Shown in pieces: positions 37,303 through 46,831 of a stretch of 64,000 bases of DNA (the first letter of the stretch is position 1; each line of letters opens with the position of its first letter). Below the pieces are notes generated by a model, which searched no databases, was not told the DNA's origin, and saw nothing but the letters and a program-made list of their open reading frames with translations. Made by a program: the position numbers and the translations under genes. The stretch is from Polaribacter haliotis (lineage in GTDB: Bacteria; Bacteroidota; Bacteroidia; Flavobacteriales; Flavobacteriaceae), in contig NZ_CP061813.1 of the NCBI RefSeq assembly GCF_014784055.1, positions 1,389,501 to 1,453,500 of the forward strand. The letters run 5' to 3'.

Positions 37303-38970
37303 ATGAAACAACTATCTTTATTATTTGTACTTTTTATTTTCTCTTGTCAAACAAAAGAAAAAACAGTAGAAAAAGAACAAAAAAAACAACCTAATATTCT
37401 TTGGATTGTAACAGAAGATATTAGTCCTACATTATCTTTTTATGGCGATAAAACTGCTAAAACACCAAATTTAGACGCTTTAGCTACACAAAGTGTTGTG
37501 TATGACAATGCATTTACAACTGTTGGTGTTTGCGCACCAAGTAGATCTACGATTATTACAGGAATGTATCCTACAAGTATTGGAACTATGCATATGAGAA
37601 CAGCTCACGATGTTTTTTCCAAAGGGAAACAAGTATATAAAGACAGTGTAAACATAAAAGATATTTCTGGAAATTATATCAGACAATATTCCGCAGTTAT
37701 TCCAGAAAATGTAAAATGCTACACTGAATATTTAAGAGCTTCTGGTTATTTTACAACGAATAATTACAAAACCGATTATCAATTTTCTGCACCAATTACT
37801 GCTTGGGACGAAAATAACCAAAAAGCACATTGGAGAAACAAACCTAAAAATAAACCTTTCTTTTCTGTTTTTAATATTGATGTTTCTCATGAAAGCTTTC
37901 TTTGGAGAAATAAAGATTTACCATTAACTGTAAACCCAGAAACTGTTCCTGTACCTCCATATTTACCATATAATGAGGCAACAAGAAACACAGTTGCAAG
38001 ACATTATAGCAATGTAGAATTGATGGACAAAAGAGTTGGGAAAATAATTAAAGAGCTTAAAGAAGATGGTTTGTATGATAATACAATTGTATTCTTTTAT
38101 AGCGATCATGGAGGACCTTTACCAAGACAAAAAAGAGCCATTTACGATTCAGGTTTAAAAGTACCTTTTATGATTAAAGGGATTAATGGTAAACCTGGAA
38201 GAACAGATAGAATGATTTCTTTTGTTGATTTAGCTCCAACAATGTTAAGTTTAGCTGGTGTAGAACCACCAAATTACATGGAAGGGAAAGCTTTTTTAGG
38301 AGAATTTGACACTGAAAAAAGAACACACATTTTTGCTTCTTCTGATAGATTTGACGAGTTTACAGATAGAATTAGAGCTGTTAGAAGCAAACAATTTTTA
38401 TATTTAAGAAACGATTTTCCTAAATTAACAAAATATAAAGATGTTGGTTATAGAAAAAACATACCTATGATGCCTGTTTTTTTACAATTGAAAAAAGAAA
38501 ATAAACTGAATGAAAAGCAACAAATCTGGTTTCAAACTAAAACTGATGAAGAATTATATGATGTAGAAAAAGATCCTTACCAAATTAATAATTTATCTGA
38601 AAACCCAGAATATGCTTCTGTTTTAGAAGAAATGAGAGAAACTTCTAAAAACCATTATGCAGATAGAAAGGATTTTGGTTTTACACCAGAAGCTGAAATG
38701 ATTGACACAATGTGGCCAAACAATACACAACCAACAACCAACAGTGTTGTTATTAAAAAAGATAATGATAAAGTAACTCTTTCATCAACCACTAAAGGCG
38801 CGTCTATTGCATATCTAATTTCCGACAATGCTAATGAAAAACTAAATTACGATAGTAAATGGCAATTATATTCTACACCAATAACTGTTGAAAAAGGTAA
38901 AACTCTTTATACAGTTGCACAAAGAATTGGATTTAAACAAAGTGAAATAGTTTCACAGAAAGCAGAATAA
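37303..38970 (+). CDS. S1-family sulfatase lipoprotein (CAPSR) with a C-terminal CHB_HEX_C-like domain
   Basis: This 555-residue lipoprotein has Cys15 in IFSC. The metal-binding start is NILWIVTEDISPTLSFYG, where Glu-Asp replaces the usual Asp-Asp, as in heparan-N-sulfatase-like type I sulfatases. The formylglycine site is Cys77 in GVCAPSRSTIITG, followed by MYPTSIGTMHMRT. FYSDHGGPLPRQKRA carries later ligands. The last 85 or so residues form a small beta domain (GASIAYLISDNANE, then WQLYSTPITVEKG, then VAQRIGFKQSE) like the C-terminal domain of chitobiase. It ends the operon that starts at 31032, before a strong terminator. Confidence 0.92.
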   Translation: MKQLSLLFVLFIFSCQTKEKTVEKEQKKQPNILWIVTEDISPTLSFYGDKTAKTPNLDALATQSVVYDNAFTTVGVCAPSRSTIITGMYPTSIGTMHMRTAHDVFSKGKQVYKDSVNIKDISGNYIRQYSAVIPENVKCYTEYLRASGYFTTNNYKTDYQFSAPITAWDENNQKAHWRNKPKNKPFFSVFNIDVSHESFLWRNKDLPLTVNPETVPVPPYLPYNEATRNTVARHYSNVELMDKRVGKIIKELKEDGLYDNTIVFFYSDHGGPLPRQKRAIYDSGLKVPFMIKGINGKPGRTDRMISFVDLAPTMLSLAGVEPPNYMEGKAFLGEFDTEKRTHIFASSDRFDEFTDRIRAVRSKQFLYLRNDFPKLTKYKDVGYRKNIPMMPVFLQLKKENKLNEKQQIWFQTKTDEELYDVEKDPYQINNLSENPEYASVLEEMRETSKNHYADRKDFGFTPEAEMIDTMWPNNTQPTTNSVVIKKDNDKVTLSSTTKGASIAYLISDNANEKLNYDSKWQLYSTPITVEKGKTLYTVAQRIGFKQSEIVSQKAE

Positions 38971-38990
38971 CATTTAACTCTTCAAATAAA

Positions 38991-39027
38991 AAAAAGCCTT
39001 TAAGTTTTTATACTTAAAGGCTTTTTC
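38991..39027. terminator. Bidirectional terminator between convergent genes
   Basis: AAAAAGCCTTTAAGT and ACTTAAAGGCTTTTT pair perfectly around a short T-rich loop. It lies between the stop of the plus-strand sulfatase and the stop of the minus-strand G8 protein and has A/T tracts on both sides. Confidence 0.88.
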
Positions 39028-39044
39028 TATCTATAAAAATATCT

Positions 39045-42000
39045 TTAATTCTTTATAATCTTCTTGGTCATATTCAAGTTATTATCACCTTTAATGGTAA
39101 CAAAATAAACTCCTTTTGCACCTTTAATAGTAAAGTTTACATTTTCTGTATCTGAATATTCTTTAGACGAGATTCTCTGTCCCAATAAGTTTATCAATTC
39201 AACTTTAATATTTGTTTGAATTGAATTAAACTTAATATTTACAGAATTTTTTGTTGGATTTGGATAGAAATTAACTAATAATTCCTCTTCTTTATCAACA
39301 GACAACGTATTATCAAAAGTTCTTCCAATAACTTCAATTTCTGCAAACTTTAATTTACTATTACCATCGCTAGAAGAATGAATTCTCATATATCTTCCTT
39401 TTGCATTTAAGTTATTTCCAGAAAATTTTCTTGTTGGAGTTCCGTTTTTTTCAAAAGCGTAATCTGCATTATCTTCAGATTGTTTAAATGTTGTTCCTGT
39501 AAAAGGAGTATCTGCAATAAAAACCGTAAAATTTTTAAATTCTTTTGAAAGCGTTTCAATACCTGAACCATTCAATTCTACTGTGTTCCAAATATCGAAA
39601 TAATCGATTGTTTTTAATTCGCCAAAATCTAAATCGTAATAAGGTTCAGATTCATTTTTAGTTTGAGAGAAACTACCAACAGGCAATAAGTCTCTTTGGT
39701 AATATTGTGCATTTATTCTACCATTGTTGTTACCATCTATTGCTTTTTCTGGGCCTAAAGTAATACTTACAGTATTATGTGTACCATCTGTATAACTTAA
39801 ATTACTTCTTGTAGAACTTTGAGAAACTGTTGCAAATCTCGAAATAATTTGGTTTTTTGGAGCCAATGCACTTGCAGGTTCTACTGTTGCACTTGCAAAA
39901 ACTCCAGAATTTGGCGCGTTTTTAATTCTTACTCTTACAGGGAAAGTCGTGTATTTAAAAGTACGTCTATTTGGTAAACTTTCATTAATGATAAAGTATA
40001 ACTCATCATTATTTTCTTCATCTTTAAAAACTCCATTTACAGAAAGATATTCTTCAAATTTTGCTTTTGATGCAAATTGATAAATTCTTTTTGGATAACC
40101 ATATCTTAAATCTCCTTGTGCTAATGCTTGTTGAATTCCCATGTTATAACTTCCAAAGTCGTCTGTTATAATTCCATCAACTTCAAATTTTAAAGCATCA
40201 TCGCCAGTTACATTGTAATCAATTTCTAAAGTAGAATCGTCTATAACTGTAAAAGTTGTAGGTCTCGAAGAAATTTCATCTGTATTTAAATGAATGGCGT
40301 TATCTGCATGTTGTTCATAATTAAAACTTGCATTTTCTGATGGATTATCTACTGTAAGCTCATAAAACTCACCAACATTTTTTGTTTTTAAGTTTACAAA
40401 AAGCCAAGGTGTAAAACCATTATTTCTTGTTTTTGGTCCTTGAGAGTTACTTAAAACTACTTTCGAAACTTGAATTCCGTTTTTTAAATCTTCTAACGTA
40501 ATGTTTTCAAAAGTCTGATTGTGTGAGTGTTTCCACATATCAATTCCCAAAGAATTATTTGCATTTTTTCCAGAAATATAAACATCTTTAAAAGAATAAT
40601 CTGCTTGATAATTAATTAGAAAACCAGTGTTGGCTCCCCAGACTTTAAATTTATCAAAAATAGAACGCGATTCGTGATTTACACCCATATCTCTTTCAAT
40701 AGAACGTAAACCAATATTAGAATTTATTACAATCGTGTTTTCCATTATTAAAGATGCTTCTACAGGCATAACTCCATCTCCTTCTTTACTATAACCGTTT
40801 TTACTTAACGGAAAATTATCCACTTCATATTTAACTCCTCTTGTTTTGGCCAATGCTTCAGCATCTAACCTGTCTAAATTATTAATAGAATTATTCATAT
40901 TAATAACTGCAACGCCTCTTTTAGCATTTGCAATTACGTTGTTTTTACACAAAACTGCACGTCCTTTCATAGCTAAACCATCTCCAGAATATAAGTAATC
41001 ATCATGATGTAAGGAAGCTGTATAAGGGTCTGTAGTATGACCTTCTTTAATATCTACAACCAAATTATTGTTCCAAGTTCCTGTTTCACTTCCAGTTTCA
41101 GAAACAATTCCTGCACCAGTAACATCGTACACAACATTTTCTGAAACATTGGCATGAGAATCGTGATGTGTAATTCCCCAACCTGGATTATCCCAAACCA
41201 CATTTCCTGTAACTTGTGCCATTTTTGCACCAAAAACAGTTCCTAATTTGTGTAAATGAATCGAATAACGACCTCTTGGGTTTGTCATTTCGTTTTTAGG
41301 AATTGCTCTCATCTCTGCAATTTCTTGTCCTAATGGAGAAATTTTAGAAATGAAAACCTTAGGTTCTAACCAATTATTCCAGATAAAATCGTCTAATAAT
41401 TGTGATTTATCTGTTCTTCCTAATCTTTTAAATTGCGTATTTTTTATTTGCACATTCGTATCATTATGCATCGCCATTACATGACCTCTTTGATGTACAT
41501 TGGTTGTTGTTGGAGAACTAAAAGTAATGTTACGTGTTAAATTACCAACGTAACAGTGTAAGTCTTCAGAAGGTCTGCCTTCATGATTTTTATTTAAACT
41601 AGATGTTAATGTTATTGAAGTTCCAGAAATAGACTGAATCTTTACTTGATCTTCTCCATTACTAGAACCTGTTGCATTACCACCACTTGTAATTATAATG
41701 TCGTCATTAGTTTTCCAACCATCAGGAATTTCTGCTAATTGAATTACATCATTTCCTTTTTTTGCATCAGCAGACAATGGTACCATATTTAATTTTTCTT
41801 GCCCAATAATCTCCAATTGCCCCATTGTTACCATACCTAAACTTAATTGTTTAGGATCCCAATTGTAGCGTCCAAGAACTCCAGGTCCATCATCTATGGT
41901 TGTTCCAGCACTTTCTGTAATACTAAAATTACCATTATTGGCTTCTTCTATAGTATTGTACCTATCTGTTCCTGTACCAGTTCTAGTTTTAAAAGTTACC

Positions 42001-42476
42001 ACTCCATTATCTCTAAAATGCGTTTTTGCATCTGTAGACCAAATACTATTACTATTTGCTCTATAAGCTTCAATATCAAAAGGAGCAATTTCTACATCAA
42101 TTTTACCATCATTTTCTCCATTTGCTAAAAACTTAACGAATGAGCCATGAATTGCAAAAAAAGTATCGAATTTTAATTTTGTGGTTTGATTTGCATTTGT
42201 TTGTGTACAATTAAAAACACCATCAACTCTAATTGCAAAAATATGCACAGAAGAAGAACCTTGATAATTTACAGTTCTTTCTTTAGGAATGTAAACAATT
42301 GCGCCTTCTGTTGGTACTTCATTTTTATCCCAAGTAGATGCTGTAAACCAAGAACCATCATTAACAGCTTTGTGTGTTGCTAAATTAGATGGTATTGCAT
42401 TCATCAAATCCATTTGAGCCGATGCTGAAGAAACAACTAATAATAGAAATATTGTAAAAGAGTAAATTTTTTTCAT
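39045..42476 (-). CDS. T9SS-secreted G8-domain/right-handed beta-helix/discoidin-like protein
   Basis: This 1143-residue exported protein has a signal peptide ending ASAQM. Residues about 30-150 match the G8 domain pattern (WFTASTWDKNEVPTEGAIVY, then VHIFAIRVDGVFNC). A long parallel beta-helix of Asn- and Gly-rich coils follows (about 330-690). It contains HLHKLGTVFGAKMAQVTGNV, VWDNPGWGITHHDSHANV and a TDPYTASLHHDDYLYSGDG stretch, with many His and Asp residues that could form an active or metal site. A galactose-binding, discoidin-like domain (about 900-1040) and a T9SS type A sorting domain (about 1065-1143, VNFYPNPTKNSVNIKF) end it. G8 proteins include hyaluronan-binding CEMIP relatives. 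Bacterial roles are unclear, and an extracellular polysaccharide-binding or depolymerising role is inferred from context. Confidence 0.85.
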   Translation of the reverse strand: MKKIYSFTIFLLLVVSSASAQMDLMNAIPSNLATHKAVNDGSWFTASTWDKNEVPTEGAIVYIPKERTVNYQGSSSVHIFAIRVDGVFNCTQTNANQTTKLKFDTFFAIHGSFVKFLANGENDGKIDVEIAPFDIEAYRANSNSIWSTDAKTHFRDNGVVTFKTRTGTGTDRYNTIEEANNGNFSITESAGTTIDDGPGVLGRYNWDPKQLSLGMVTMGQLEIIGQEKLNMVPLSADAKKGNDVIQLAEIPDGWKTNDDIIITSGGNATGSSNGEDQVKIQSISGTSITLTSSLNKNHEGRPSEDLHCYVGNLTRNITFSSPTTTNVHQRGHVMAMHNDTNVQIKNTQFKRLGRTDKSQLLDDFIWNNWLEPKVFISKISPLGQEIAEMRAIPKNEMTNPRGRYSIHLHKLGTVFGAKMAQVTGNVVWDNPGWGITHHDSHANVSENVVYDVTGAGIVSETGSETGTWNNNLVVDIKEGHTTDPYTASLHHDDYLYSGDGLAMKGRAVLCKNNVIANAKRGVAVINMNNSINNLDRLDAEALAKTRGVKYEVDNFPLSKNGYSKEGDGVMPVEASLIMENTIVINSNIGLRSIERDMGVNHESRSIFDKFKVWGANTGFLINYQADYSFKDVYISGKNANNSLGIDMWKHSHNQTFENITLEDLKNGIQVSKVVLSNSQGPKTRNNGFTPWLFVNLKTKNVGEFYELTVDNPSENASFNYEQHADNAIHLNTDEISSRPTTFTVIDDSTLEIDYNVTGDDALKFEVDGIITDDFGSYNMGIQQALAQGDLRYGYPKRIYQFASKAKFEEYLSVNGVFKDEENNDELYFIINESLPNRRTFKYTTFPVRVRIKNAPNSGVFASATVEPASALAPKNQIISRFATVSQSSTRSNLSYTDGTHNTVSITLGPEKAIDGNNNGRINAQYYQRDLLPVGSFSQTKNESEPYYDLDFGELKTIDYFDIWNTVELNGSGIETLSKEFKNFTVFIADTPFTGTTFKQSEDNADYAFEKNGTPTRKFSGNNLNAKGRYMRIHSSSDGNSKLKFAEIEVIGRTFDNTLSVDKEEELLVNFYPNPTKNSVNIKFNSIQTNIKVELINLLGQRISSKEYSDTENVNFTIKGAKGVYFVTIKGDNNLNMTKKIIKN

Positions 42477-42498
42477 GGTCTTTATAATCTTGTTGTAA

Positions 42499-42506
42499 CA
42501 AAAATA
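42499..42506 (-). promoter_or_regulatory. Putative -7 promoter element of the G8 protein gene
   Basis: On the minus strand this reads TATTTTTG, an exact TAnnTTTG match for the Bacteroidetes primary sigma factor. It ends 22 bases before the ATG at 42476. No clear -33 TTTG was found at the usual spacing, so confidence is modest. Confidence 0.4.
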
Positions 42507-42641
42507 GTTATATAATGCTTTTTTTAGGTTTCATAATCAACACATGAAGTCTAACAATTGTCTGTTATAAAACTACTATTGACGATTTTGAAACCGATTC
42601 TTTTAAAATTAGTTTTAATTTTGGATGTGATAGTTAGGTTT

Positions 42642-44108
42642 ATGAAATTTAGATTTTTAATTCAAATTGGTTTTTTAATATTGATAGTATCTTGTAAAAA
42701 GAATGCTCTTAATACTGAAATATCAAAACCAAACATTCTACTTTTATATATGGATGATTTACGTCCACAATTAGCAAGTTTTGGAGCATCACAAATAATT
42801 TCTCCGAATATTGATGCACTTGCAAAAAAAGGAATTCAATTTACAAATGCGTATTGTAATGTACCAGTTTGTGGTGCTTCTAGAGCAAGTATGTTAACTG
42901 GAATGTTGCCGACAAAAAATCGATTTTTAAATTATGATACGTTTGTAGAAAAGGAAACTCCAAATGCAATTACTTTACCTCAACTTTTCAAAAATAATGG
43001 GTATACAACAATTTCTAATGGAAAGATTTATCATCATTTAGACGATAGAGCAAATGATTGGAATGAAGTTTGGAGACCTTATGCTTTTGATAAAAACGAT
43101 AAAAATTTAGCACCAACAGATTATTGGCAATCGCTTTGGAAAGATTATCAAAATGAAAAAAATATTGCAGAATATAAAGAAACAAATACAGGTCCTGCTT
43201 ATGAAAGTGCACAAGTAAATGATTCTATCTATATTGATGGATTAGTCACAGAAAAAGTAATTAGAGATTTAAAAAAACTAAAGAATTCTGATAAACCTTT
43301 CTTTTTAACTGCTGGTTTTATTGCACCACATTTACCATTTAATGCACCAAAGAAATACTGGGATTTGTATGATAGAAACACAATAAAACAGCCAGAAAAT
43401 TACAATTACATTCCTAAAAATGCTCCAGAAATCTCTATAAGTACTTGGGGAGAAATGCGTATGTATTCTCATATTCCAAAAACGGGACAAGTTTCAGACA
43501 GTATTGCAATTAATTTAATTCACGGTTATTATGCTACAATTAGTTATACAGATGCTTTAATCGGACGAATTTTATCAGAATTAAAAACCCAAAATTTAGA
43601 AAAAAACACCATTGTTATTTTGGTTTCAGACCATGGTTATAATTTGCAAGAACATACTCAATGGGCGAAATTCACTAATTATAATACGTCAACTCAAGTT
43701 CCTTTAATAGTTTACAATCCGTTTTCAAAGATTCAAGGAAAAACAAAAGCGTTGACTGAATTAGTAGATCTATATCCTACTTTGGCGGAGCTTTGTAATA
43801 TAGAAGTTCCAAAAAATCAGTTGGATGGAAAAAGTTTAATTTTTAATTTAGAAGATCTTTCAAAAAAAGGAAAAGAAACAATTTTCATTAAAAAAGGAAA
43901 TGGTTTTACAATAAAATCGCTTAACTTTAGCTATACAGAATTTATAAATGCTGAAGATAACTCAACAATAACAACAATGTTATATGATCATAAAATTGAT
44001 AAATCTGAAAATGAAAATGTAGTAAACAATCCTAAATATGCTGAAACAGTTGCACATTTAAAATCAGTTTTACACACAAAATATCTTTCAAATATTGAAG
44101 GAAAATAA
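42642..44108 (+). CDS. S1-family sulfatase lipoprotein with CGASR active site
   Basis: The start is placed at the ATG at 42642 because a lipobox signal peptide begins there (Cys18 in LIVSC) and a purine-rich TTAGG precedes it. An upstream in-frame start at 42558 would add a poor hydrophobic leader. The protein then has 488 residues. The metal-binding start is NILLLYMDDLRPQLASFG. The formylglycine site is Cys77 in VPVCGASRASMLTG, an alanine variant of C-x-P-S-R. LVSDHGYNLQEHTQWAKFTN fits the iduronate-2-sulfatase-like branch, but the usual GDHG is SDHG. It is divergent from the G8 gene. Confidence 0.92.
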   Translation: MKFRFLIQIGFLILIVSCKKNALNTEISKPNILLLYMDDLRPQLASFGASQIISPNIDALAKKGIQFTNAYCNVPVCGASRASMLTGMLPTKNRFLNYDTFVEKETPNAITLPQLFKNNGYTTISNGKIYHHLDDRANDWNEVWRPYAFDKNDKNLAPTDYWQSLWKDYQNEKNIAEYKETNTGPAYESAQVNDSIYIDGLVTEKVIRDLKKLKNSDKPFFLTAGFIAPHLPFNAPKKYWDLYDRNTIKQPENYNYIPKNAPEISISTWGEMRMYSHIPKTGQVSDSIAINLIHGYYATISYTDALIGRILSELKTQNLEKNTIVILVSDHGYNLQEHTQWAKFTNYNTSTQVPLIVYNPFSKIQGKTKALTELVDLYPTLAELCNIEVPKNQLDGKSLIFNLEDLSKKGKETIFIKKGNGFTIKSLNFSYTEFINAEDNSTITTMLYDHKIDKSENENVVNNPKYAETVAHLKSVLHTKYLSNIEGK

Positions 44109-44166
44109 AAAACTATTAAACTTTGGCTCGATTTTAGAGTCTAAAATATTAAATACAATTAAAAAT

Positions 44167-45765
44167 ATGAAACATAAAATTATTCTATTACTCGTTGCTT
44201 TTTTCGCTGTAAAGTCAATAAATGCACAAAACACAGACAAAACAAAACCAAATGTACTTTTAATTTGTATTGACGATTTAAGAAATAATTTAGGTGTTTA
44301 TGGAGATGAACAAGCCATTACTCCTAATATAGATGCGTTAGCAAAAAACGGTGTAACTTTTAGAAATCATCAAGTGCAATATGCAGTTTGTGGACCATCA
44401 AGAGCTGCTTTAGCAACAGGTTTAATGCCAGAAGAAACAGGTGTTATTGGTTTTAAACCCATCAGAAAAAAATTGACAGATGTTATTTTTTTACCTCAAC
44501 ATTTTAAAAATAATGGGTATACAACTGCTGCAGCAGGAAAAATTCACGACCCAAGAACTGTAGGAGATCCAAAAAGTAAAAGTAAAGATGGAGATGATGC
44601 TGCCTCTTGGACAATTCCTTATTTAGCGCCAAAAGGTGGACATCATCCAAAAGGTGTTGCACTAGATTTTCAAGATTTACCAGATGAAGAGTATGTAGAT
44701 GGAATTATTAGAGTCGAAGGCGTAAAATTATTGGAACAAGTGGCAAAAAAAGATGCGCCGTTTTTTATGGCAATCGGCTTTAAAAAACCCCATGAACCTT
44801 TTATTGCACCAAAAAAATATTGGGATTTGTATAATAATACGAACTTTAAAGTTGCTGCAAATCAAAATGCTCCAATTGGTAGAGAAGATTTAAAAACGTA
44901 CGTTCCTCATGGAAAAGATGTAAAACAAAACATGAATGCTGAAACTGGACGTATTAATGAAGATTTTCAATTAAAATTAAAACAAGGGTATTATGCATGT
45001 ACTTCTTTTGTAGATGCACAAATTGGTTTGGTAATTGAAAAGTTAGAAAAACTAGGAGTTGCAGACAATACAATTATTGTGCTTTGGGGAGATCATGGTT
45101 TATTTTTAGGAGAACATGGACGTTGGAATAAACACTCGAATTTAGAAGTAGCTTCTTCTTCTCCATTAATAATTATCGATCCAAGAAATAAAAAAGCAAA
45201 AGGAGAAACTTTTTCTGCGGCTTCAACTGTAGATATTTATCCAACTTTGTGTGAATTGGCGGGTTTAGAAATCCCAGAACAACCAAAAAACGCAAAAAAA
45301 TCAACAGGAAGAGCTATTAAAGGTAGAAGTTTAGTCCCAATCTTAAATGACACAAATGCACAAGTAAAAATTGGTGCAATTACTGTTTATAGAGGTCAAC
45401 GTGGATTGGGTTATGGTTACAGAATAAAAGGAAAATATAGGTATGTAGAGTGGGTTAATAAAAAAATTGGAGAAACTTTTTACGAGTTATATGATTATGA
45501 ACAAGACCCGAATGAAACAAGAAATTTGGCAGTTACAGAAAGAGAAGCGTATGCTCCTTTATTACATAAATTCTCAAGAAATATAAGAAGTTTTGGCGAA
45601 GCAGATGGTTGCTTGGCATTATTAAAAACAAAACCTTTTGAGCTAAAAGATAAAAGTAGAATTTTAGTGAGAGATGCAGATGGAGATGGAATTCCAGATG
45701 ATAAAGAAAGTAATAAAGATTCTAACGGAAATGGAATTTTGGATTATTTAGATGCCGAAAAATAG
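44167..45765 (+). CDS. S1-family sulfatase with a calcium-binding-like C-terminal tail
   Basis: The ATG at 44167 is preferred over an in-frame start at 44095, because a clean signal peptide (ending INAQ) begins there and the longer form would overlap the previous gene. This gives 532 residues without a lipobox. The metal-binding start is VLLICIDDLRNNLGVYG, with the formylglycine site at Cys75 in AVCGPSRAALATG. LWGDHGLFLGEHGRWNKHSN is iduronate-2-sulfatase-like. The C-terminus adds about 30 residues rich in Asp (DADGDGIPDDKESNKDSN), like thrombospondin type 3 calcium-binding repeats. The tail may bind calcium or act in anchoring. Confidence 0.92.
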   Translation: MKHKIILLLVAFFAVKSINAQNTDKTKPNVLLICIDDLRNNLGVYGDEQAITPNIDALAKNGVTFRNHQVQYAVCGPSRAALATGLMPEETGVIGFKPIRKKLTDVIFLPQHFKNNGYTTAAAGKIHDPRTVGDPKSKSKDGDDAASWTIPYLAPKGGHHPKGVALDFQDLPDEEYVDGIIRVEGVKLLEQVAKKDAPFFMAIGFKKPHEPFIAPKKYWDLYNNTNFKVAANQNAPIGREDLKTYVPHGKDVKQNMNAETGRINEDFQLKLKQGYYACTSFVDAQIGLVIEKLEKLGVADNTIIVLWGDHGLFLGEHGRWNKHSNLEVASSSPLIIIDPRNKKAKGETFSAASTVDIYPTLCELAGLEIPEQPKNAKKSTGRAIKGRSLVPILNDTNAQVKIGAITVYRGQRGLGYGYRIKGKYRYVEWVNKKIGETFYELYDYEQDPNETRNLAVTEREAYAPLLHKFSRNIRSFGEADGCLALLKTKPFELKDKSRILVRDADGDGIPDDKESNKDSNGNGILDYLDAEK

Positions 45766-45855
45766 AAATTCTATTTTCTTAAAAATTTCATCTTAACTAA
45801 TACTTTTTTTGCATTTTTAACTAATAATTGAATTTTTATCATTAATTTAGAATTA

Positions 45856-46725
45856 ATGAAACTACATTTATTAGATAGAAGCACCAATAACACAGCAATT
45901 TCTGTAAGAATTAATAGTTATCCTAATTTTTTAAAAATTTGGCACTATCATCCTGAATTAGAATTAGTAACGATTTTAAAAAGTAAAGGTACGCGTTTTA
46001 TTGGGGATAGTATTAAGAAATTTCAACCAAAAGATGTGGTTTTAATTGGCAAAAATTTACCTCATATGTGGTTAAATGATGCTAATTATTTTGAAGAAAA
46101 CAGCAAATTAAAAGCTGAGGCTATTTCAGTTCATTTTAAAGAAAATTTTTTAGGAGATTCTTTCTTAGATTTACCTGAAATGAAATCAATCTCGCAACTA
46201 TTTGAGAAAGCCAAACAAGGTATTTATTTTAAAAATGTACCTAAAAAATTAAGACAAGATATAAAAGCTTTAACTACTTCATCCGACTTTTACAAAACAC
46301 ATCAATTTATAGATATTTTACACAAGCTTTCTAACCACAAAAGCTATAAACTTCTAGCTAGCTCTGGCTATATTAACTCATTACAGAAAGAAGATTCAAC
46401 CTTATCAAATCAAGTAATTGGGTATATTTTTAAAAATTTTAATCAAGAAATTAGTTTAAGCAGTGTTGCACAAATTGCAAATATGAATACTGCTGCTTTT
46501 AGTAGATCTTTTAAACGTGTACATCGTAAAACGTTTTCGAAATATGTTAACGAAATAAGAATTGGTTATGCTTGTAAATTACTTCAAGAAAATGAATTAA
46601 ATATTGCTACGATCGGTTATGAAAGTGGATTTAATAATCTATCTAATTTCAACAGACAATTTAAAAAAATAAAGAATATTTCTCCTTCATCTTATTTAAA
46701 AAAACATACAAATCATACTAAATAG
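45856..46725 (+). CDS. AraC-family transcriptional regulator, likely controlling L-fucose genes
   Basis: This 289-residue cytoplasmic protein has an N-terminal cupin-like sensor domain (about 20-110; IWHYHPELELVTILKS and PHMWLNDANYF) and a C-terminal HTH_18 DNA-binding domain (about 190-285; MNTAAFSRSFKRVHRKTFSK and IGYESGFNNLSNFNRQFKKI). It is directly upstream of the fuconate dehydratase and in the same direction. AraC proteins of this type usually activate neighbouring sugar genes when a sugar or pathway intermediate binds. The effector is inferred to be L-fucose or a product and is not shown by the sequence. Confidence 0.9.
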   Translation: MKLHLLDRSTNNTAISVRINSYPNFLKIWHYHPELELVTILKSKGTRFIGDSIKKFQPKDVVLIGKNLPHMWLNDANYFEENSKLKAEAISVHFKENFLGDSFLDLPEMKSISQLFEKAKQGIYFKNVPKKLRQDIKALTTSSDFYKTHQFIDILHKLSNHKSYKLLASSGYINSLQKEDSTLSNQVIGYIFKNFNQEISLSSVAQIANMNTAAFSRSFKRVHRKTFSKYVNEIRIGYACKLLQENELNIATIGYESGFNNLSNFNRQFKKIKNISPSSYLKKHTNHTK

Positions 46726-46802
46726 ATAAATTAAAACATATAAATGCAAAAATAGTATTAGTTTATGTTGAATTTGTGGTGGACTTTATAAGTGTTCTAA
46801 AT

Positions 46803-46810
46803 TACATTTG
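46803..46810 (+). promoter_or_regulatory. Putative -7 promoter element of the L-fucose operon
   Basis: TACATTTG is an exact match to TAnnTTTG and lies 21 bases upstream of the ATG at 46832. A TTTG sits about 26 bases further upstream, a little farther than the usual spacing. It is the likely start point for the run of fucose genes. Confidence 0.45.
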
Positions 46811-46831
46811 TAAAGCTATAAAATCTATATA

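Noticed and set aside
42558..42641. An upstream extension of the sulfatase at 42642
   Set aside because: The extra 28 residues would bury the lipobox signal peptide that starts at 42642.
44095..44166. An upstream extension of the sulfatase at 44167
   Set aside because: The extra residues overlap the previous gene and hide a clean signal peptide that begins at 44167.
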